DNA of 22,273 nucleotides from assembly GCA_024280785.1 (NCBI GenBank), contig JAJRPK010000069.1, forward strand, positions 1-22,273. Reading direction: 5' to 3'. This DNA comes from Gammaproteobacteria bacterium. GTDB taxonomy: Bacteria; Pseudomonadota; Gammaproteobacteria; Pseudomonadales; UBA7434. The position numbers were made by a program, and so were the translations under genes. Below are positions 1 to 7,958 of this stretch, one piece after another (within the stretch, counting starts at the first letter, position 1; every line of letters begins with the position of its first letter). The notes below the pieces were generated by a model. That model saw only the letters and a program-made list of their open reading frames with translations, did no database searches and was not told the origin of the DNA.

Positions 1-484
1 ACCGGTTATTTTTGCCACTCAGCGCGATGCAGAAGCGGATATTGTCACCGCTTTAAAGGCAGGTGCCGACGATTATTTGGTTAAGCCGCTCCGTAAAGAA
101 GAGCTGCTGGCGAGGCTCGGTTCTCTGGCACGCAGAGCAGGAGTGAGGCCGGATGAAACACAAATTAGTTTAGGGCCAATTTTTCTGGATACCGTAGCGC
201 AAATTATCACCGTTAACGGCGATGCTGTGAAGCTAACACCCAAAGATTATCAGCTGGCTTGTTGTCTGTTAAAAAATGTCGGTAAGCTCCTATCAAGAGA
301 TTATCTACTGCGCGAAGTGTGGGGCATTGATGCCTCGTTGAATACTCGTACGGTCGATGTCCATATCAGTAGAATAAGACGAAGCCTCAATGTTGGCCCC
401 GAAATTGGGTATTGTATAAAAACAGTATATCAACACGGCTATCGCTTAGAGAAGATTGAAGCGCTCGCAGTGGCCGCTAGTTAA
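1..484 (+). CDS. OmpR/PhoB-family response regulator, 5' truncated
   Basis: Open reading frame entering from the left edge in frame 2; its true start lies outside the window. The first visible residues (PVIFATQRDAEADIV, then GADDYLVKPL) are the end of a receiver domain: beta5 with the conserved lysine of the KP pair, followed by the alpha5 region. A linker leads into a winged-helix DNA-binding domain of about 100 residues, with the OmpR-type features LTPKDYQLACCLL, LLSRDYLLREVWG, the recognition helix TRTVDVHISRIRRSL and the wing YQHGYRLE. It should be a phosphorylation-dependent transcription regulator in the cytoplasm. The likely partner is the histidine kinase at 2069-4705, with the LysM/FecR gene between them. 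An internal TTG at 77 is not a credible start because it falls inside the receiver domain. The phosphoacceptor aspartate is upstream and cannot be checked. Confidence 0.95.
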   Translation, partial: PVIFATQRDAEADIVTALKAGADDYLVKPLRKEELLARLGSLARRAGVRPDETQISLGPIFLDTVAQIITVNGDAVKLTPKDYQLACCLLKNVGKLLSRDYLLREVWGIDASLNTRTVDVHISRIRRSLNVGPEIGYCIKTVYQHGYRLEKIEALAVAAS

Positions 485-648
485 CATTAGAAGTCTACTT
501 TCTATAATGAAGCTTTCTGGTTTCATGGTCATATTCTCCTGTCTTTGTGATTGAATATTGTCAGCTGCAGTAGTTCAATAGGGATCATGCGTCTTTAGCC
601 TACTTCAGCCTAGCCCACACCTACAAGCGACTCGCAAAAGGTATTCCC

Positions 649-2013
649 ATGGATATACGTTTTTTATCTACATTGTTATCTCGCAAATTATTTGCGAGCG
701 CAGCTATGTTTTTCTGCTTACTGTGCTTCAGCATCGGAACGCTGGCAAATGACTGGCGCTATACTGTTCGACCGGGCGATACTCTATGGTCAATATGCGC
801 GGAGTATACCTACAACGACAGCTGCTGGCGTGAGCTAGCTAACTACAACAGCATTGATGACCCAACGACGCTATCTGTGGGATATGTTCTTAATATTCCA
901 GCGTCGTGGTTAAAGCAGGCATCAATAGCAGTAACGGCCGCCTATGTTAGTGGTGAGGTAACTTACACTGTAATGGGTGAGCAGCCAGCTGTGTTGGTTG
1001 CGGATCAGAAGCTGGCGCTTGGAACGACTGTCACGGTGGGTGAAGGCGCGGCAACGCTTAGCTTTGAAGATGGTAGTTTTTTGGTGATGAATGCTCAGAG
1101 TGAATTGGTCATTGATTCTGTGTCGGCGTTTAAACAAACTAAAGTACAGTCAATTGAAGTAAGTTTACCGCGCGGAGGCATTCGGGTTTCTGTGCCCAAG
1201 CGCCACCCAAGAACACAATTTAAAGTTACTACACCTGCCGCTGTTGCTGCTGTGCGTGGGACTATATTTCGAGTTAAAAGTGATGTAGATGCGGATGTAA
1301 CTCGAAGTGAAGTGTTAGAGGGTGTAGTCGCCATTGATACAGCCGCTGGAAGCAAAGACTTGCTCGCAGGTTTTGGTTTAAAGACAGGGCGAGGTCAGCC
1401 CTTGCTAGAACCGGTCGAGTTACTTGCCGCTCCGCAGTGGAATCTTGAGTGTTCTGACCCAGGTTATGTCGAGTGGGAAGGCGCGCCAGATACAATGGCT
1501 TATCAATTAGTACTAATGGAAGACGATAGTAATGTCGATCGCGTTATATCAGTATTAACTATTGCAGATTCCCACTACACATACAAAGGCCTCGAAGAAA
1601 AATGCTATCAAGTAAGAGTCAACTCTGTTGATGCCGGGGGCTTTAACGGCTTTGAAAACGAGCGTCAGCTTTGTAATGTTATTCCGTTGATTCCCCCTTT
1701 TATTAACAAAGCTAAGCTTGGTCGAGGGGGACTATCCGCAAGTTGGAAAGAGGTGGTGGCAGTATCCAGCTATATTATTGAAGTTAGTGCAGACAGTGAG
1801 TTTTCAGATATATTGCGTACCGAAAATATTAGTGGTGTTGAAATGGAACTAACCCTTAAGCCAGAGAGGCAGTCAGTTTACATTAGGGCAAAATCAGTTT
1901 CTAATTCAGGGCGATATAGTGATTATAGTCAGCCGATATATCTTGAGCGCAAAAGTAATACCGGCAAAGTTGTAGGGGTGTTGGCGGCGATATTAGTGTT
2001 TGCGATTTTGTAG
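649..2013 (+). CDS. Secreted LysM and FecR domain protein
   Basis: 454 residues starting at ATG 649, with AAAGG about 10 bases upstream. Residues 1-33 form a signal peptide (hydrophobic run ending GTLA, then ND). Residues about 37-85 are a LysM peptidoglycan-binding module (YTVRPGDTLWSICAEY). About 120-215 is a FecR-type domain, with the repeats of hydrophobic strands and the sequence TPAAVAAVRGTIFRV that is typical of it. The region 260-430 looks like two fibronectin-III-like beta domains. The last ~16 residues (VVGVLAAILVFAIL) are a hydrophobic segment that could anchor the C-terminus in a membrane. This family is commonly encoded next to CHASE2 kinases and OmpR-type regulators, as here. 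A role as periplasmic, cell-wall-associated partner of the downstream sensor is inferred, not shown. It is not a classic FecR anti-sigma regulator: there is no FecI-like sigma gene nearby and no N-terminal cytoplasmic domain. Confidence 0.9.
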   Translation: MDIRFLSTLLSRKLFASAAMFFCLLCFSIGTLANDWRYTVRPGDTLWSICAEYTYNDSCWRELANYNSIDDPTTLSVGYVLNIPASWLKQASIAVTAAYVSGEVTYTVMGEQPAVLVADQKLALGTTVTVGEGAATLSFEDGSFLVMNAQSELVIDSVSAFKQTKVQSIEVSLPRGGIRVSVPKRHPRTQFKVTTPAAVAAVRGTIFRVKSDVDADVTRSEVLEGVVAIDTAAGSKDLLAGFGLKTGRGQPLLEPVELLAAPQWNLECSDPGYVEWEGAPDTMAYQLVLMEDDSNVDRVISVLTIADSHYTYKGLEEKCYQVRVNSVDAGGFNGFENERQLCNVIPLIPPFINKAKLGRGGLSASWKEVVAVSSYIIEVSADSEFSDILRTENISGVEMELTLKPERQSVYIRAKSVSNSGRYSDYSQPIYLERKSNTGKVVGVLAAILVFAIL

Positions 2014-2068
2014 CCAATCAATCGTTTTAAATAATAAAAATGTTAACGTTGCAACATCTTAATTATCT

Positions 2069-4705
2069 ATGAAGATGCATAAGAACTCATCCCCTGGATG
2101 GGCAATTGCCATAGTCGTTCTTTTTTCCGGCATGGTTAATTGGTTCCATTGGTTTTCAATTTTGGATACCGCGCACTATGATTTTTTAATTCAAAGAAAC
2201 TTTCTGGAATATCCCGACGATGTGGTCATTGTGGCGATTGACGAAGCATCTATTGAGCGTTTGGGGGCGTGGCCTTGGAGCCGAGACCTCCATGCTCAGC
2301 TATTAAAACGATTGGAACTTGCCGACGCGGTAGTGTTTGATCTTATTTTTGCTGAGCCGCAATCCATGGAGGTCAAACCTGTTGATATAGCTGTTAATTT
2401 AGACGCTCAGTCGAGTTTAGGTGCGGCAGATCAGAGTTTTCTTGATGCGATCAAGGCGAATAAAAATGTAATTTTGCCTCTCTATATAGAGCGGCAAAAT
2501 TTTAAGGGGGCGCTTCGTGAAATTCTACCTATTCCGGAATTTTCTGCTGCAGCCGCAGCTCTGGGGCACGCGCACGTAGAGTACAGTGAGAATGGTATTG
2601 CTAGAGGGTTGTATTTACGCGAGGGCTTAGGGAGTCCATATTGGCCGCATTTATCTTTGGCTCTTGTTAAACTGTTAGGAGAGCAACAAGAAGTGTTGCC
2701 TGGAGTTCAATCTCCAATTGAATCAGACCGCTCTCAGTATATTATTTATCGAGACTATTTTAATTGGTTACGATTTATTGGGCCGCCTAATACGATTTAC
2801 CAATTGTCCTATATAGATGTTTTGGATGGTTTGATTCCTTCTGATCAGTGGCGTGGCAAGCGTGTTTTTGTAGGTGCTACGGCAAAGGGGCTTGGTGATG
2901 AAGTTCCAACGCCGGTTGGAGCTCTTTCTGGCGTAGAGTTTCACGCTAACGCCTATCAAGCAGTAAGAGTCAATGGTTTTGTAACCACTCCGGGTCGAGT
3001 GCTTCATACCTCATTAACTATGGCAGTCGTTCTATTTTGTACAATGTTTTTGAGTCGACTGGCTCCTGCTCAGTTTTTATTAATGGTATCTGCTTCGCTG
3101 CTAGGTCTCGTAATTACAACTTTGGGCTTATTTTTAATGTTTAGTTATTGGTTCTCATCAATAGCAGCCATTCTGGCACTTGCCTTGTTTTATCCACTTT
3201 GGAGTTGGCGCAGGATCGAGATGGCCCTGCTGTTTTTACAAGAGGAACTCGCAAAATTAAAAAGTGGGCCTGATCGTTCGAGCTTTTCTTTGTCAGAGGT
3301 TGAGGTGAGCTTGCAAGGTTTAGTTCACATCGGGTTATTCGATCGATGGTCGTTAGAGAGAGACCCATTGATGGGGCCGATTTCTTGGCCTGCATTAGAA
3401 GAATTGACTAATGGTTTTGTAACCGGTTTTATGTGCCGTGAGGGGGGTTATCGACTAACGATAGAGGGGACTCTTAACCGCGGTAGTATAGAGCCAATAC
3501 TGTCCGCATTGTTGGCCAGTGCCTCATCGGCATATGAGGCCCCCGCGAGTTCTTACGAGTTGGTTGAAAAGACGATTAAGGAAATTTATTCGGTTAAAGA
3601 AATTGCAGATAAAGTTCAGCAACGAATGAATAAAAGTATGGCGCAGTTACAAGACGCTGTACTAGTGGCTGATGCTGCAGGAAAAATCGTATTCACAAAT
3701 GAGAAATTTCAACAGATTTTCTCTACAGGACTTGAGGGCAAGTCGGTAGCCGAGTTAAAATCTTCGCATAGTTCTCATGCCTGGATGAGTATCCTGAGGA
3801 CGCTGATGGTAGAGCAAGAGAGTGTCTATCAAGAGTTGGAGTTGAGTAATGGCCAAAGGTACTTATGTCAGGCGGCCATAATTGATGGGACTGAGGACAG
3901 TGAGCAGATAGCAAATATCTCTTCTATGGTTGGTAATCAGAAGACTCTGGTATTTGTCTTTACAGACGTGACGCGATTGAGGTATTTAGAGCGCAGTAAA
4001 AATGAAGCCTTGGCTTTTTTGTCGCATGATATGCGCTCCCCTATTGTTTCTTTGTTATCGCTAATCGAAACCTATCGGATTAAACACGCGGGACTTGCGC
4101 CCGCAACGATAGAATTTATTAATCAACTTGATTCTTTTGCCCGTAAAAATTTAAAGTACTCCGAGGATTTCTTGCAATTATCCCGAGCAGAAAATATAGA
4201 TGATCAAATATTTCAGTTGGTTGATGTTCACGGGGTTATCGATGGGGCATATTCACAAGTTCACGGACTAGCTCAAGCTCGCAACGTGAAGATCTTGATT
4301 GAAAGGGTAGATGAAGATTGCTGGGTGTCTGGTGATCCTCAGTTGCTCGAAAGAGCAGTAATGAATGTGTTGAGCAACGCTATTCAATATACTCCCAGCG
4401 GAAAGTGTGTGCGTTTAATATTAGGTATTCAGCAAGGGATACAGATTATTATTTCTGATGAGGGAAGTGGTATTCCAGAAGATATGCTACCGCATCTTTT
4501 TGAACCCTATTTTCGCGCAAGAAATAAAATTCAACAATTAGTACGGGATAGCGACCTCTCTGCCTTTGGCATGAAGGGCTATGGCCTTGGGTTGAGTTTT
4601 GTACATACTGTGGTAAAGAAGCATGGAGGCACTGTTAAAGTAAACTCCACGCTAGGCGAAGGCTCTACTTTTATTTTGAGCTTTCCTGCGACAACGGTCG
4701 ATTGA
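2069..4705 (+). CDS. CHASE2-PAS sensor histidine kinase
   Basis: 878 residues from ATG 2069, 55 bases after the LysM/FecR gene. An N-terminal membrane segment (about 12-32) is followed by a periplasmic CHASE2 sensor domain (about 33-310; it opens with the characteristic VVIVAIDEASIERLGAWPW). Three closely spaced membrane helices lie at about 312-385. After a linker comes a PAS domain (about 525-640; LQDAVLVADAAGKIVFTNEKF). The HisKA region has the H-box FLSHDMRSPIVSL with His653 as the likely phosphorylation site. The ATPase domain shows the N-box NVLSNAIQYTP (Asn770), the G1 box DEGSGIP (from Asp797), the F box FEPYFRAR and the G2 box GYGLGLSF. All kinase motifs are intact, so autophosphorylation and transfer to the response regulator at 1-484 are expected. 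The ligand is unknown; location beside LysM and OmpA proteins suggests cell-envelope sensing. Confidence 0.93.
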   Translation: MKMHKNSSPGWAIAIVVLFSGMVNWFHWFSILDTAHYDFLIQRNFLEYPDDVVIVAIDEASIERLGAWPWSRDLHAQLLKRLELADAVVFDLIFAEPQSMEVKPVDIAVNLDAQSSLGAADQSFLDAIKANKNVILPLYIERQNFKGALREILPIPEFSAAAAALGHAHVEYSENGIARGLYLREGLGSPYWPHLSLALVKLLGEQQEVLPGVQSPIESDRSQYIIYRDYFNWLRFIGPPNTIYQLSYIDVLDGLIPSDQWRGKRVFVGATAKGLGDEVPTPVGALSGVEFHANAYQAVRVNGFVTTPGRVLHTSLTMAVVLFCTMFLSRLAPAQFLLMVSASLLGLVITTLGLFLMFSYWFSSIAAILALALFYPLWSWRRIEMALLFLQEELAKLKSGPDRSSFSLSEVEVSLQGLVHIGLFDRWSLERDPLMGPISWPALEELTNGFVTGFMCREGGYRLTIEGTLNRGSIEPILSALLASASSAYEAPASSYELVEKTIKEIYSVKEIADKVQQRMNKSMAQLQDAVLVADAAGKIVFTNEKFQQIFSTGLEGKSVAELKSSHSSHAWMSILRTLMVEQESVYQELELSNGQRYLCQAAIIDGTEDSEQIANISSMVGNQKTLVFVFTDVTRLRYLERSKNEALAFLSHDMRSPIVSLLSLIETYRIKHAGLAPATIEFINQLDSFARKNLKYSEDFLQLSRAENIDDQIFQLVDVHGVIDGAYSQVHGLAQARNVKILIERVDEDCWVSGDPQLLERAVMNVLSNAIQYTPSGKCVRLILGIQQGIQIIISDEGSGIPEDMLPHLFEPYFRARNKIQQLVRDSDLSAFGMKGYGLGLSFVHTVVKKHGGTVKVNSTLGEGSTFILSFPATTVD

Positions 4706-4828
4706 CTAAAAATACATCGAAGCTCTCTTTTTTTACATTTTTGATGCAGTGCTTTAAATCATTTGGCGGTAGAATGCCTATCGTTTTTAGCCTGTCATTT
4801 TTTCAAACTTCCAGATTACGGGGATAAT

Positions 4829-5971
4829 ATGAGTAAAAAAATAGTACTTGCAGCGTGTATTACGGGTCTATTTCAAGTGCCAGCGGTGTTGGCAGAAAAT
4901 AGTGGTTTCGTTTTAACGCCTAGTGTCGGTTACTACGATTTTGACAGTGACAGAGCGGCGTTGGCTGATACGGCAGTGGATCCCGATAACTATGACGACG
5001 ATTCTTTTTATTCTCTCGGTTTGGGTTATCGTTTCGATAGTCCATGGCAAGTTGAGGCGGTTTATCTCGATGGCGACACAAACACAGATTTAGGTGACAT
5101 TGACTTTAGTCAGTGGCGCGTAGACGGTCTTTATCATATGAAGTCCGATGGCGATATTATTCCTTACTGGTTGGTTGGTGCGGGTGAAAACAAATTTGAT
5201 GAAACAACAGGTACACGTGAAGAAACCATCGTAAATTACGGTGTTGGTTTTAAGTACACGATTAATGATCTTCTCGCGGTGCGAGCAGATTTAAGGGGGA
5301 TTACGAGTCTTGATGAAGAAGACACCGATGTAGCGCTAACAGTCGGCTTACAGTTCTTATTTGGCGGTGGTGGTTCTGCCCCTGTACGTGAAGTCGCAGC
5401 TGCAGTCACTGTAGGGGACAGCGATAATGATGGAATCAATGATGACGTTGATAATTGCCCCAATACTCCTGCGGGCGTAGAGGTTGATTCGATGGGCTGT
5501 GCGTTCGACGATGACAACGACGGTGTAACTAATCATAGAGATAATTGCCCGGATTCAGATGCTGGAGCGAAGGTCGATAGCGAAGGCTGTTATATCACCT
5601 TGCAAGAATCGCGCGAAATTGAATTACAAATAAATTTCCCGAACAATTCATCGATCATTCCGGCTTCCTTTTATAATGAGATCAAGGCCGTTGCCGATTT
5701 TATGACTCAGTACCCAAATACTGACGTAGTTATAGAAGGCCATACCGATAGCCGTGGGTCCGAAGCTTATAATCAACAGCTTTCCGATAAGCGTGCGGGG
5801 AAAGTGGCCGACGCACTGGTCGACACCTATGGTGTTGATAGTTCGCGCGTTTCCTCTGAGGGTCATGGAGAGTCTCGTCCTATAGCTAATAACGATACAG
5901 CTGAGGGTCGAGATGCTAACCGTCGTGTTGTCGCTGTTATTGCGACTACGGTAGAACGACGAGCTCAATAG
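4829..5971 (+). CDS. OmpA-family outer-membrane protein with TSP3 repeats
   Basis: 380 residues. The start is placed at ATG 4829, where GGGG lies six bases upstream and a clean signal peptide begins (residues 1-22, ending VPAVLA, then ENSG). Longer in-frame starts to 4763 would put 22 unsuitable residues before it. Residues about 23-185 form an eight-stranded OmpA-like barrel (alternating aromatic/glycine strands, ending VGLQFLFGG). Residues about 200-250 hold two calcium-binding thrombospondin type 3 repeats (DSDNDGINDDVDNCP and DDDNDGVTNHRDNCP). The C-terminal ~115 residues are an OmpA peptidoglycan-binding domain with VVIEGHTDSRGS, NQQLSDKRA and EGRDANRRV. It should tether the outer membrane to the cell wall. 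It is 123 bases after the kinase gene, so it may be separately transcribed; regulation by the upstream two-component system is possible but unproven. Confidence 0.94.
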   Translation: MSKKIVLAACITGLFQVPAVLAENSGFVLTPSVGYYDFDSDRAALADTAVDPDNYDDDSFYSLGLGYRFDSPWQVEAVYLDGDTNTDLGDIDFSQWRVDGLYHMKSDGDIIPYWLVGAGENKFDETTGTREETIVNYGVGFKYTINDLLAVRADLRGITSLDEEDTDVALTVGLQFLFGGGGSAPVREVAAAVTVGDSDNDGINDDVDNCPNTPAGVEVDSMGCAFDDDNDGVTNHRDNCPDSDAGAKVDSEGCYITLQESREIELQINFPNNSSIIPASFYNEIKAVADFMTQYPNTDVVIEGHTDSRGSEAYNQQLSDKRAGKVADALVDTYGVDSSRVSSEGHGESRPIANNDTAEGRDANRRVVAVIATTVERRAQ

Positions 5972-6120
5972 TCCGCCGTTCTTCGTTCTGTTAAAGGTGT
6001 GCATGAAAAGATAGCCGGCTATTTCGATGATGGAAGGAAAACTGTATTTAAGTGAAGCTTGGGTGGCGGATTACTGGCTATTTTTTATAAGTATGTTTAA
6101 AGCAACAAAGGATAATTATT

Positions 6121-6936
6121 ATGCAAGATATTATTGATGTAGAGAAATTAATAGATTTGGGCATGGTCTATGGCATAAAAATCGCTATGGCTCTGGCTAT
6201 TTTCATTATTGGTAAATGGATTGTAGCAAGGGTCTCTAACACCATTAAAAACAGCATGGATGCGCGAAATATCGATCCAACAGTTGGTAAGTTTGTTGGC
6301 AGCATTATTTATTATGTGATGTTTGCATTTGTTATTATTGCTGCGTTAGGTCAGCTGGGCGTACAGACAGCATCGGTCGTGGCAATTTTTGGTGCGGCCG
6401 GTTTAGCCGTAGGTTTTGCGCTGCAGGGGACTTTGTCCAATTTTGCAGCGGGTGTGATGTTAATTTTACTTCGCCCCATTAAGGTTGGTGACTTTGTTGA
6501 AGTGGCGGGAACCTCGGGTTCTGTATCCTCTGTTGCGATCTTTGCAACTACTTTGTTAACGGGTGATAACAAGACTATCATTATCGCTAACTCGGCGGTG
6601 ATGGGGGGCAATATTGTTAACTACTCAACGCAGTCAGAGCGACGAGTTGATTTACTTGTCGGTGTTGGTTACGGTTCTAATATTCAGCAAGTTAAAGATG
6701 AGCTACAAGCGATTGCTGATGCAGAGAGCCGAATCTTGCACGATAAAGGCGTGACTATTGGTGTGTCTGAGCTAGCAGATTCTTCGGTTAACTTAGTCTT
6801 TCGCACTTGGGTTAAATCAGCTGATTATTGGGGCGTTTACTTCGCCTTAAACGAGCGAGTTAAAACTCGTTTTGATGAAGTAGGTATTGAAATTCCCTTT
6901 CCGCAAATGGATATTCACTCTGATAAGGCCGCATAA
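6121..6936 (+). CDS. MscS-family small-conductance mechanosensitive channel
   Basis: 271 residues, close to the usual ~286 of Escherichia coli MscS. ATG 6121 is preceded by AAAGGA at a good distance. There are three membrane helices: TM1 about 17-38, TM2 about 58-80, and the pore-lining TM3 about 85-117, rich in Ala/Gly and containing FGAAGLAVGFALQGTLSNFAAG. Next comes the conserved LLRPIKVGDFVEVAGTSGSV that opens the cytoplasmic beta domain, then the cage domain ending EIPFPQMDIH. The protein should sit in the inner membrane as a heptamer and release solutes on hypo-osmotic shock. It is followed by a hairpin terminator at 6976-6999. Its placement between an OmpA protein and a DUF481 protein fits an osmotic or envelope stress block. 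Confidence 0.95.
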   Translation: MQDIIDVEKLIDLGMVYGIKIAMALAIFIIGKWIVARVSNTIKNSMDARNIDPTVGKFVGSIIYYVMFAFVIIAALGQLGVQTASVVAIFGAAGLAVGFALQGTLSNFAAGVMLILLRPIKVGDFVEVAGTSGSVSSVAIFATTLLTGDNKTIIIANSAVMGGNIVNYSTQSERRVDLLVGVGYGSNIQQVKDELQAIADAESRILHDKGVTIGVSELADSSVNLVFRTWVKSADYWGVYFALNERVKTRFDEVGIEIPFPQMDIHSDKAA

Positions 6937-6975
6937 CTTTAGCATGTGCGTAAGCTAAATGGGTTAATTTTAACG

Positions 6976-6999
6976 GGCCGCTTCACAGTGGCCTTTTTT
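6976..6999 (+). terminator. Rho-independent terminator after the MscS gene
   Basis: A 6-bp stem GGCCGC / GTGGCC (one G-U pair) with a TTCACA loop is followed directly by six T. It lies 40 bases past the MscS stop codon and ends before the DUF481 start at 7027, so the DUF481 gene probably has its own promoter or relies on read-through. Confidence 0.75.
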
Positions 7000-7026
7000 A
7001 CTTTTCGTTCTACTGATGGGAATAAA

Positions 7027-7746
7027 ATGAGAGATATTAGAAATCTTATATCACCTTTGATCGTAGCAGGGTTAACCGCGGTGGTTTTAAATGCAAATGT
7101 TATGGCCGAACCGATTAAGGGTGAGGCAGAGCTCGGTTACGTTAGTACCAGTGGTAACTCAGAAACCCAGACGGTGAACGCCAAGCTTAAGTTGACCAAA
7201 AATAGTAAAAAATGGTTTCACGAGGCTAAATTAAGTGCATTGAGCAATTCTAGTGACAGCACCACTACGGCTGAAAAATATACCGCGTTTTGGCAGTCGG
7301 ATCGAAAGTTGGACGATAGAAGTTCTCTCTATGTAAATTCAACCTATGAGGATGACCGGTTTAGTGGTTTTGATTATCAGGCAACAGTGGGTGCTGGTTA
7401 TGGTTACAAGGTAATTGACGATGATGTTAAAACGTTAACGCTAGAAATTGGACCTGGGTATCGAGTTAACGCAGTTACCGAGGGTAAAGATGAAACAGAA
7501 GTTACCTTAAGAGTGGCAGAGGATTTTGTCTGGAAGTTCAGCCCTACTGCAGAGTTTAATCAATACTTGAATGTTGAGGGTGGTAAAGATAACACCATTA
7601 CTAAATTGGGTGTGTCATTGAAGGCCGCTCTCACGGGCGCTCTATCATTAAAGTTGGGCTTTGATGTTAAGCTAACGAAAGAAGTACCTGTTGGCAAAGA
7701 CGATACCGACACAGAAACTTATGCAACCATTGCATATTCCTTTTAA
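7027..7746 (+). CDS. DUF481 outer-membrane beta-barrel protein (YdiY-like)
   Basis: 239 residues from ATG 7027, chosen because GGGAAT lies just upstream and a proper signal peptide starts there (hydrophobic run to about residue 26, ending NVMA, then EPIKG). An upstream in-frame extension to 6946 would run through the MscS terminator. The mature part matches the DUF481 family: GEAELGYVSTSGNSETQT at the start, alternating strands throughout (WQSDRKLDDRSSLYVNSTY, VGAGYGY, LEIGPGYR), and a terminal aromatic residue (TYATIAYSF) as expected for insertion by the BAM machinery. The family includes a salt-induced outer-membrane protein; the precise function is unknown. The gene is followed within 45 bases by a long hairpin element (7791-7910). 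Confidence 0.9.
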   Translation: MRDIRNLISPLIVAGLTAVVLNANVMAEPIKGEAELGYVSTSGNSETQTVNAKLKLTKNSKKWFHEAKLSALSNSSDSTTTAEKYTAFWQSDRKLDDRSSLYVNSTYEDDRFSGFDYQATVGAGYGYKVIDDDVKTLTLEIGPGYRVNAVTEGKDETEVTLRVAEDFVWKFSPTAEFNQYLNVEGGKDNTITKLGVSLKAALTGALSLKLGFDVKLTKEVPVGKDDTDTETYATIAYSF

Positions 7747-7790
7747 TGTCCGATTATAATCTCGCTTGAAACTTACTATTACCTATTAAT

Positions 7791-7910
7791 AAGGCATTTG
7801 AAAATAACTCCCTTTAATTCAAGACCGTTGCTGGCAGGGATGCCAGCGTCGAACTATAGGGATATATTTATGTGTGTCTTGAATTAAAGGGAGTTATTTT
7901 CAAATGCCTT
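7791..7910. repeat. Long hairpin element, copy 1
   Basis: A perfect 34-bp inverted repeat: left arm 7791-7824, right arm 7877-7910, with one further C-G pair inside. The 52-base loop (7825-7876) is identical to that of copy 2 at 10836-10953. The stems of the two copies differ at six positions (7797, 7805, 7808, 7809, 7810, 7817 here), and each change is matched on the opposite arm, so pairing stays perfect in both. The loop contains GCTGGCAGGGATGCCAGC, which forms its own hairpin, and TATAGGGATATA. There is no T-run after the right arm, so it is not a simple intrinsic terminator. It lies between the convergent DUF481 (+) and cysteine-synthase-like (-) genes. The flank GGTAGTAA after the right arm is also shared with copy 2. 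Confidence 0.95.
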
Positions 7911-7958
7911 GGTAGTAACAAACATAAAATTACCATACACATTGTTATGTTTACGTAT

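Noticed and set aside
649..2013. FecR-domain gene as part of a FecI-FecR-TonB receptor signalling set
   Set aside because: The FecR domain here is secreted with a LysM module, and no ECF sigma factor is present; the TonB receptor is 12 kb away.
6011..6022. Perfect palindrome ATAGCCGGCTAT between the OmpA and MscS genes
   Set aside because: Only 12 bp, single occurrence and no other support for an operator; likely chance.
7791..7910. Hairpin element as a simple intrinsic terminator
   Set aside because: No T-run follows the right arm in either copy, and a conserved 52-base loop is not needed for termination.
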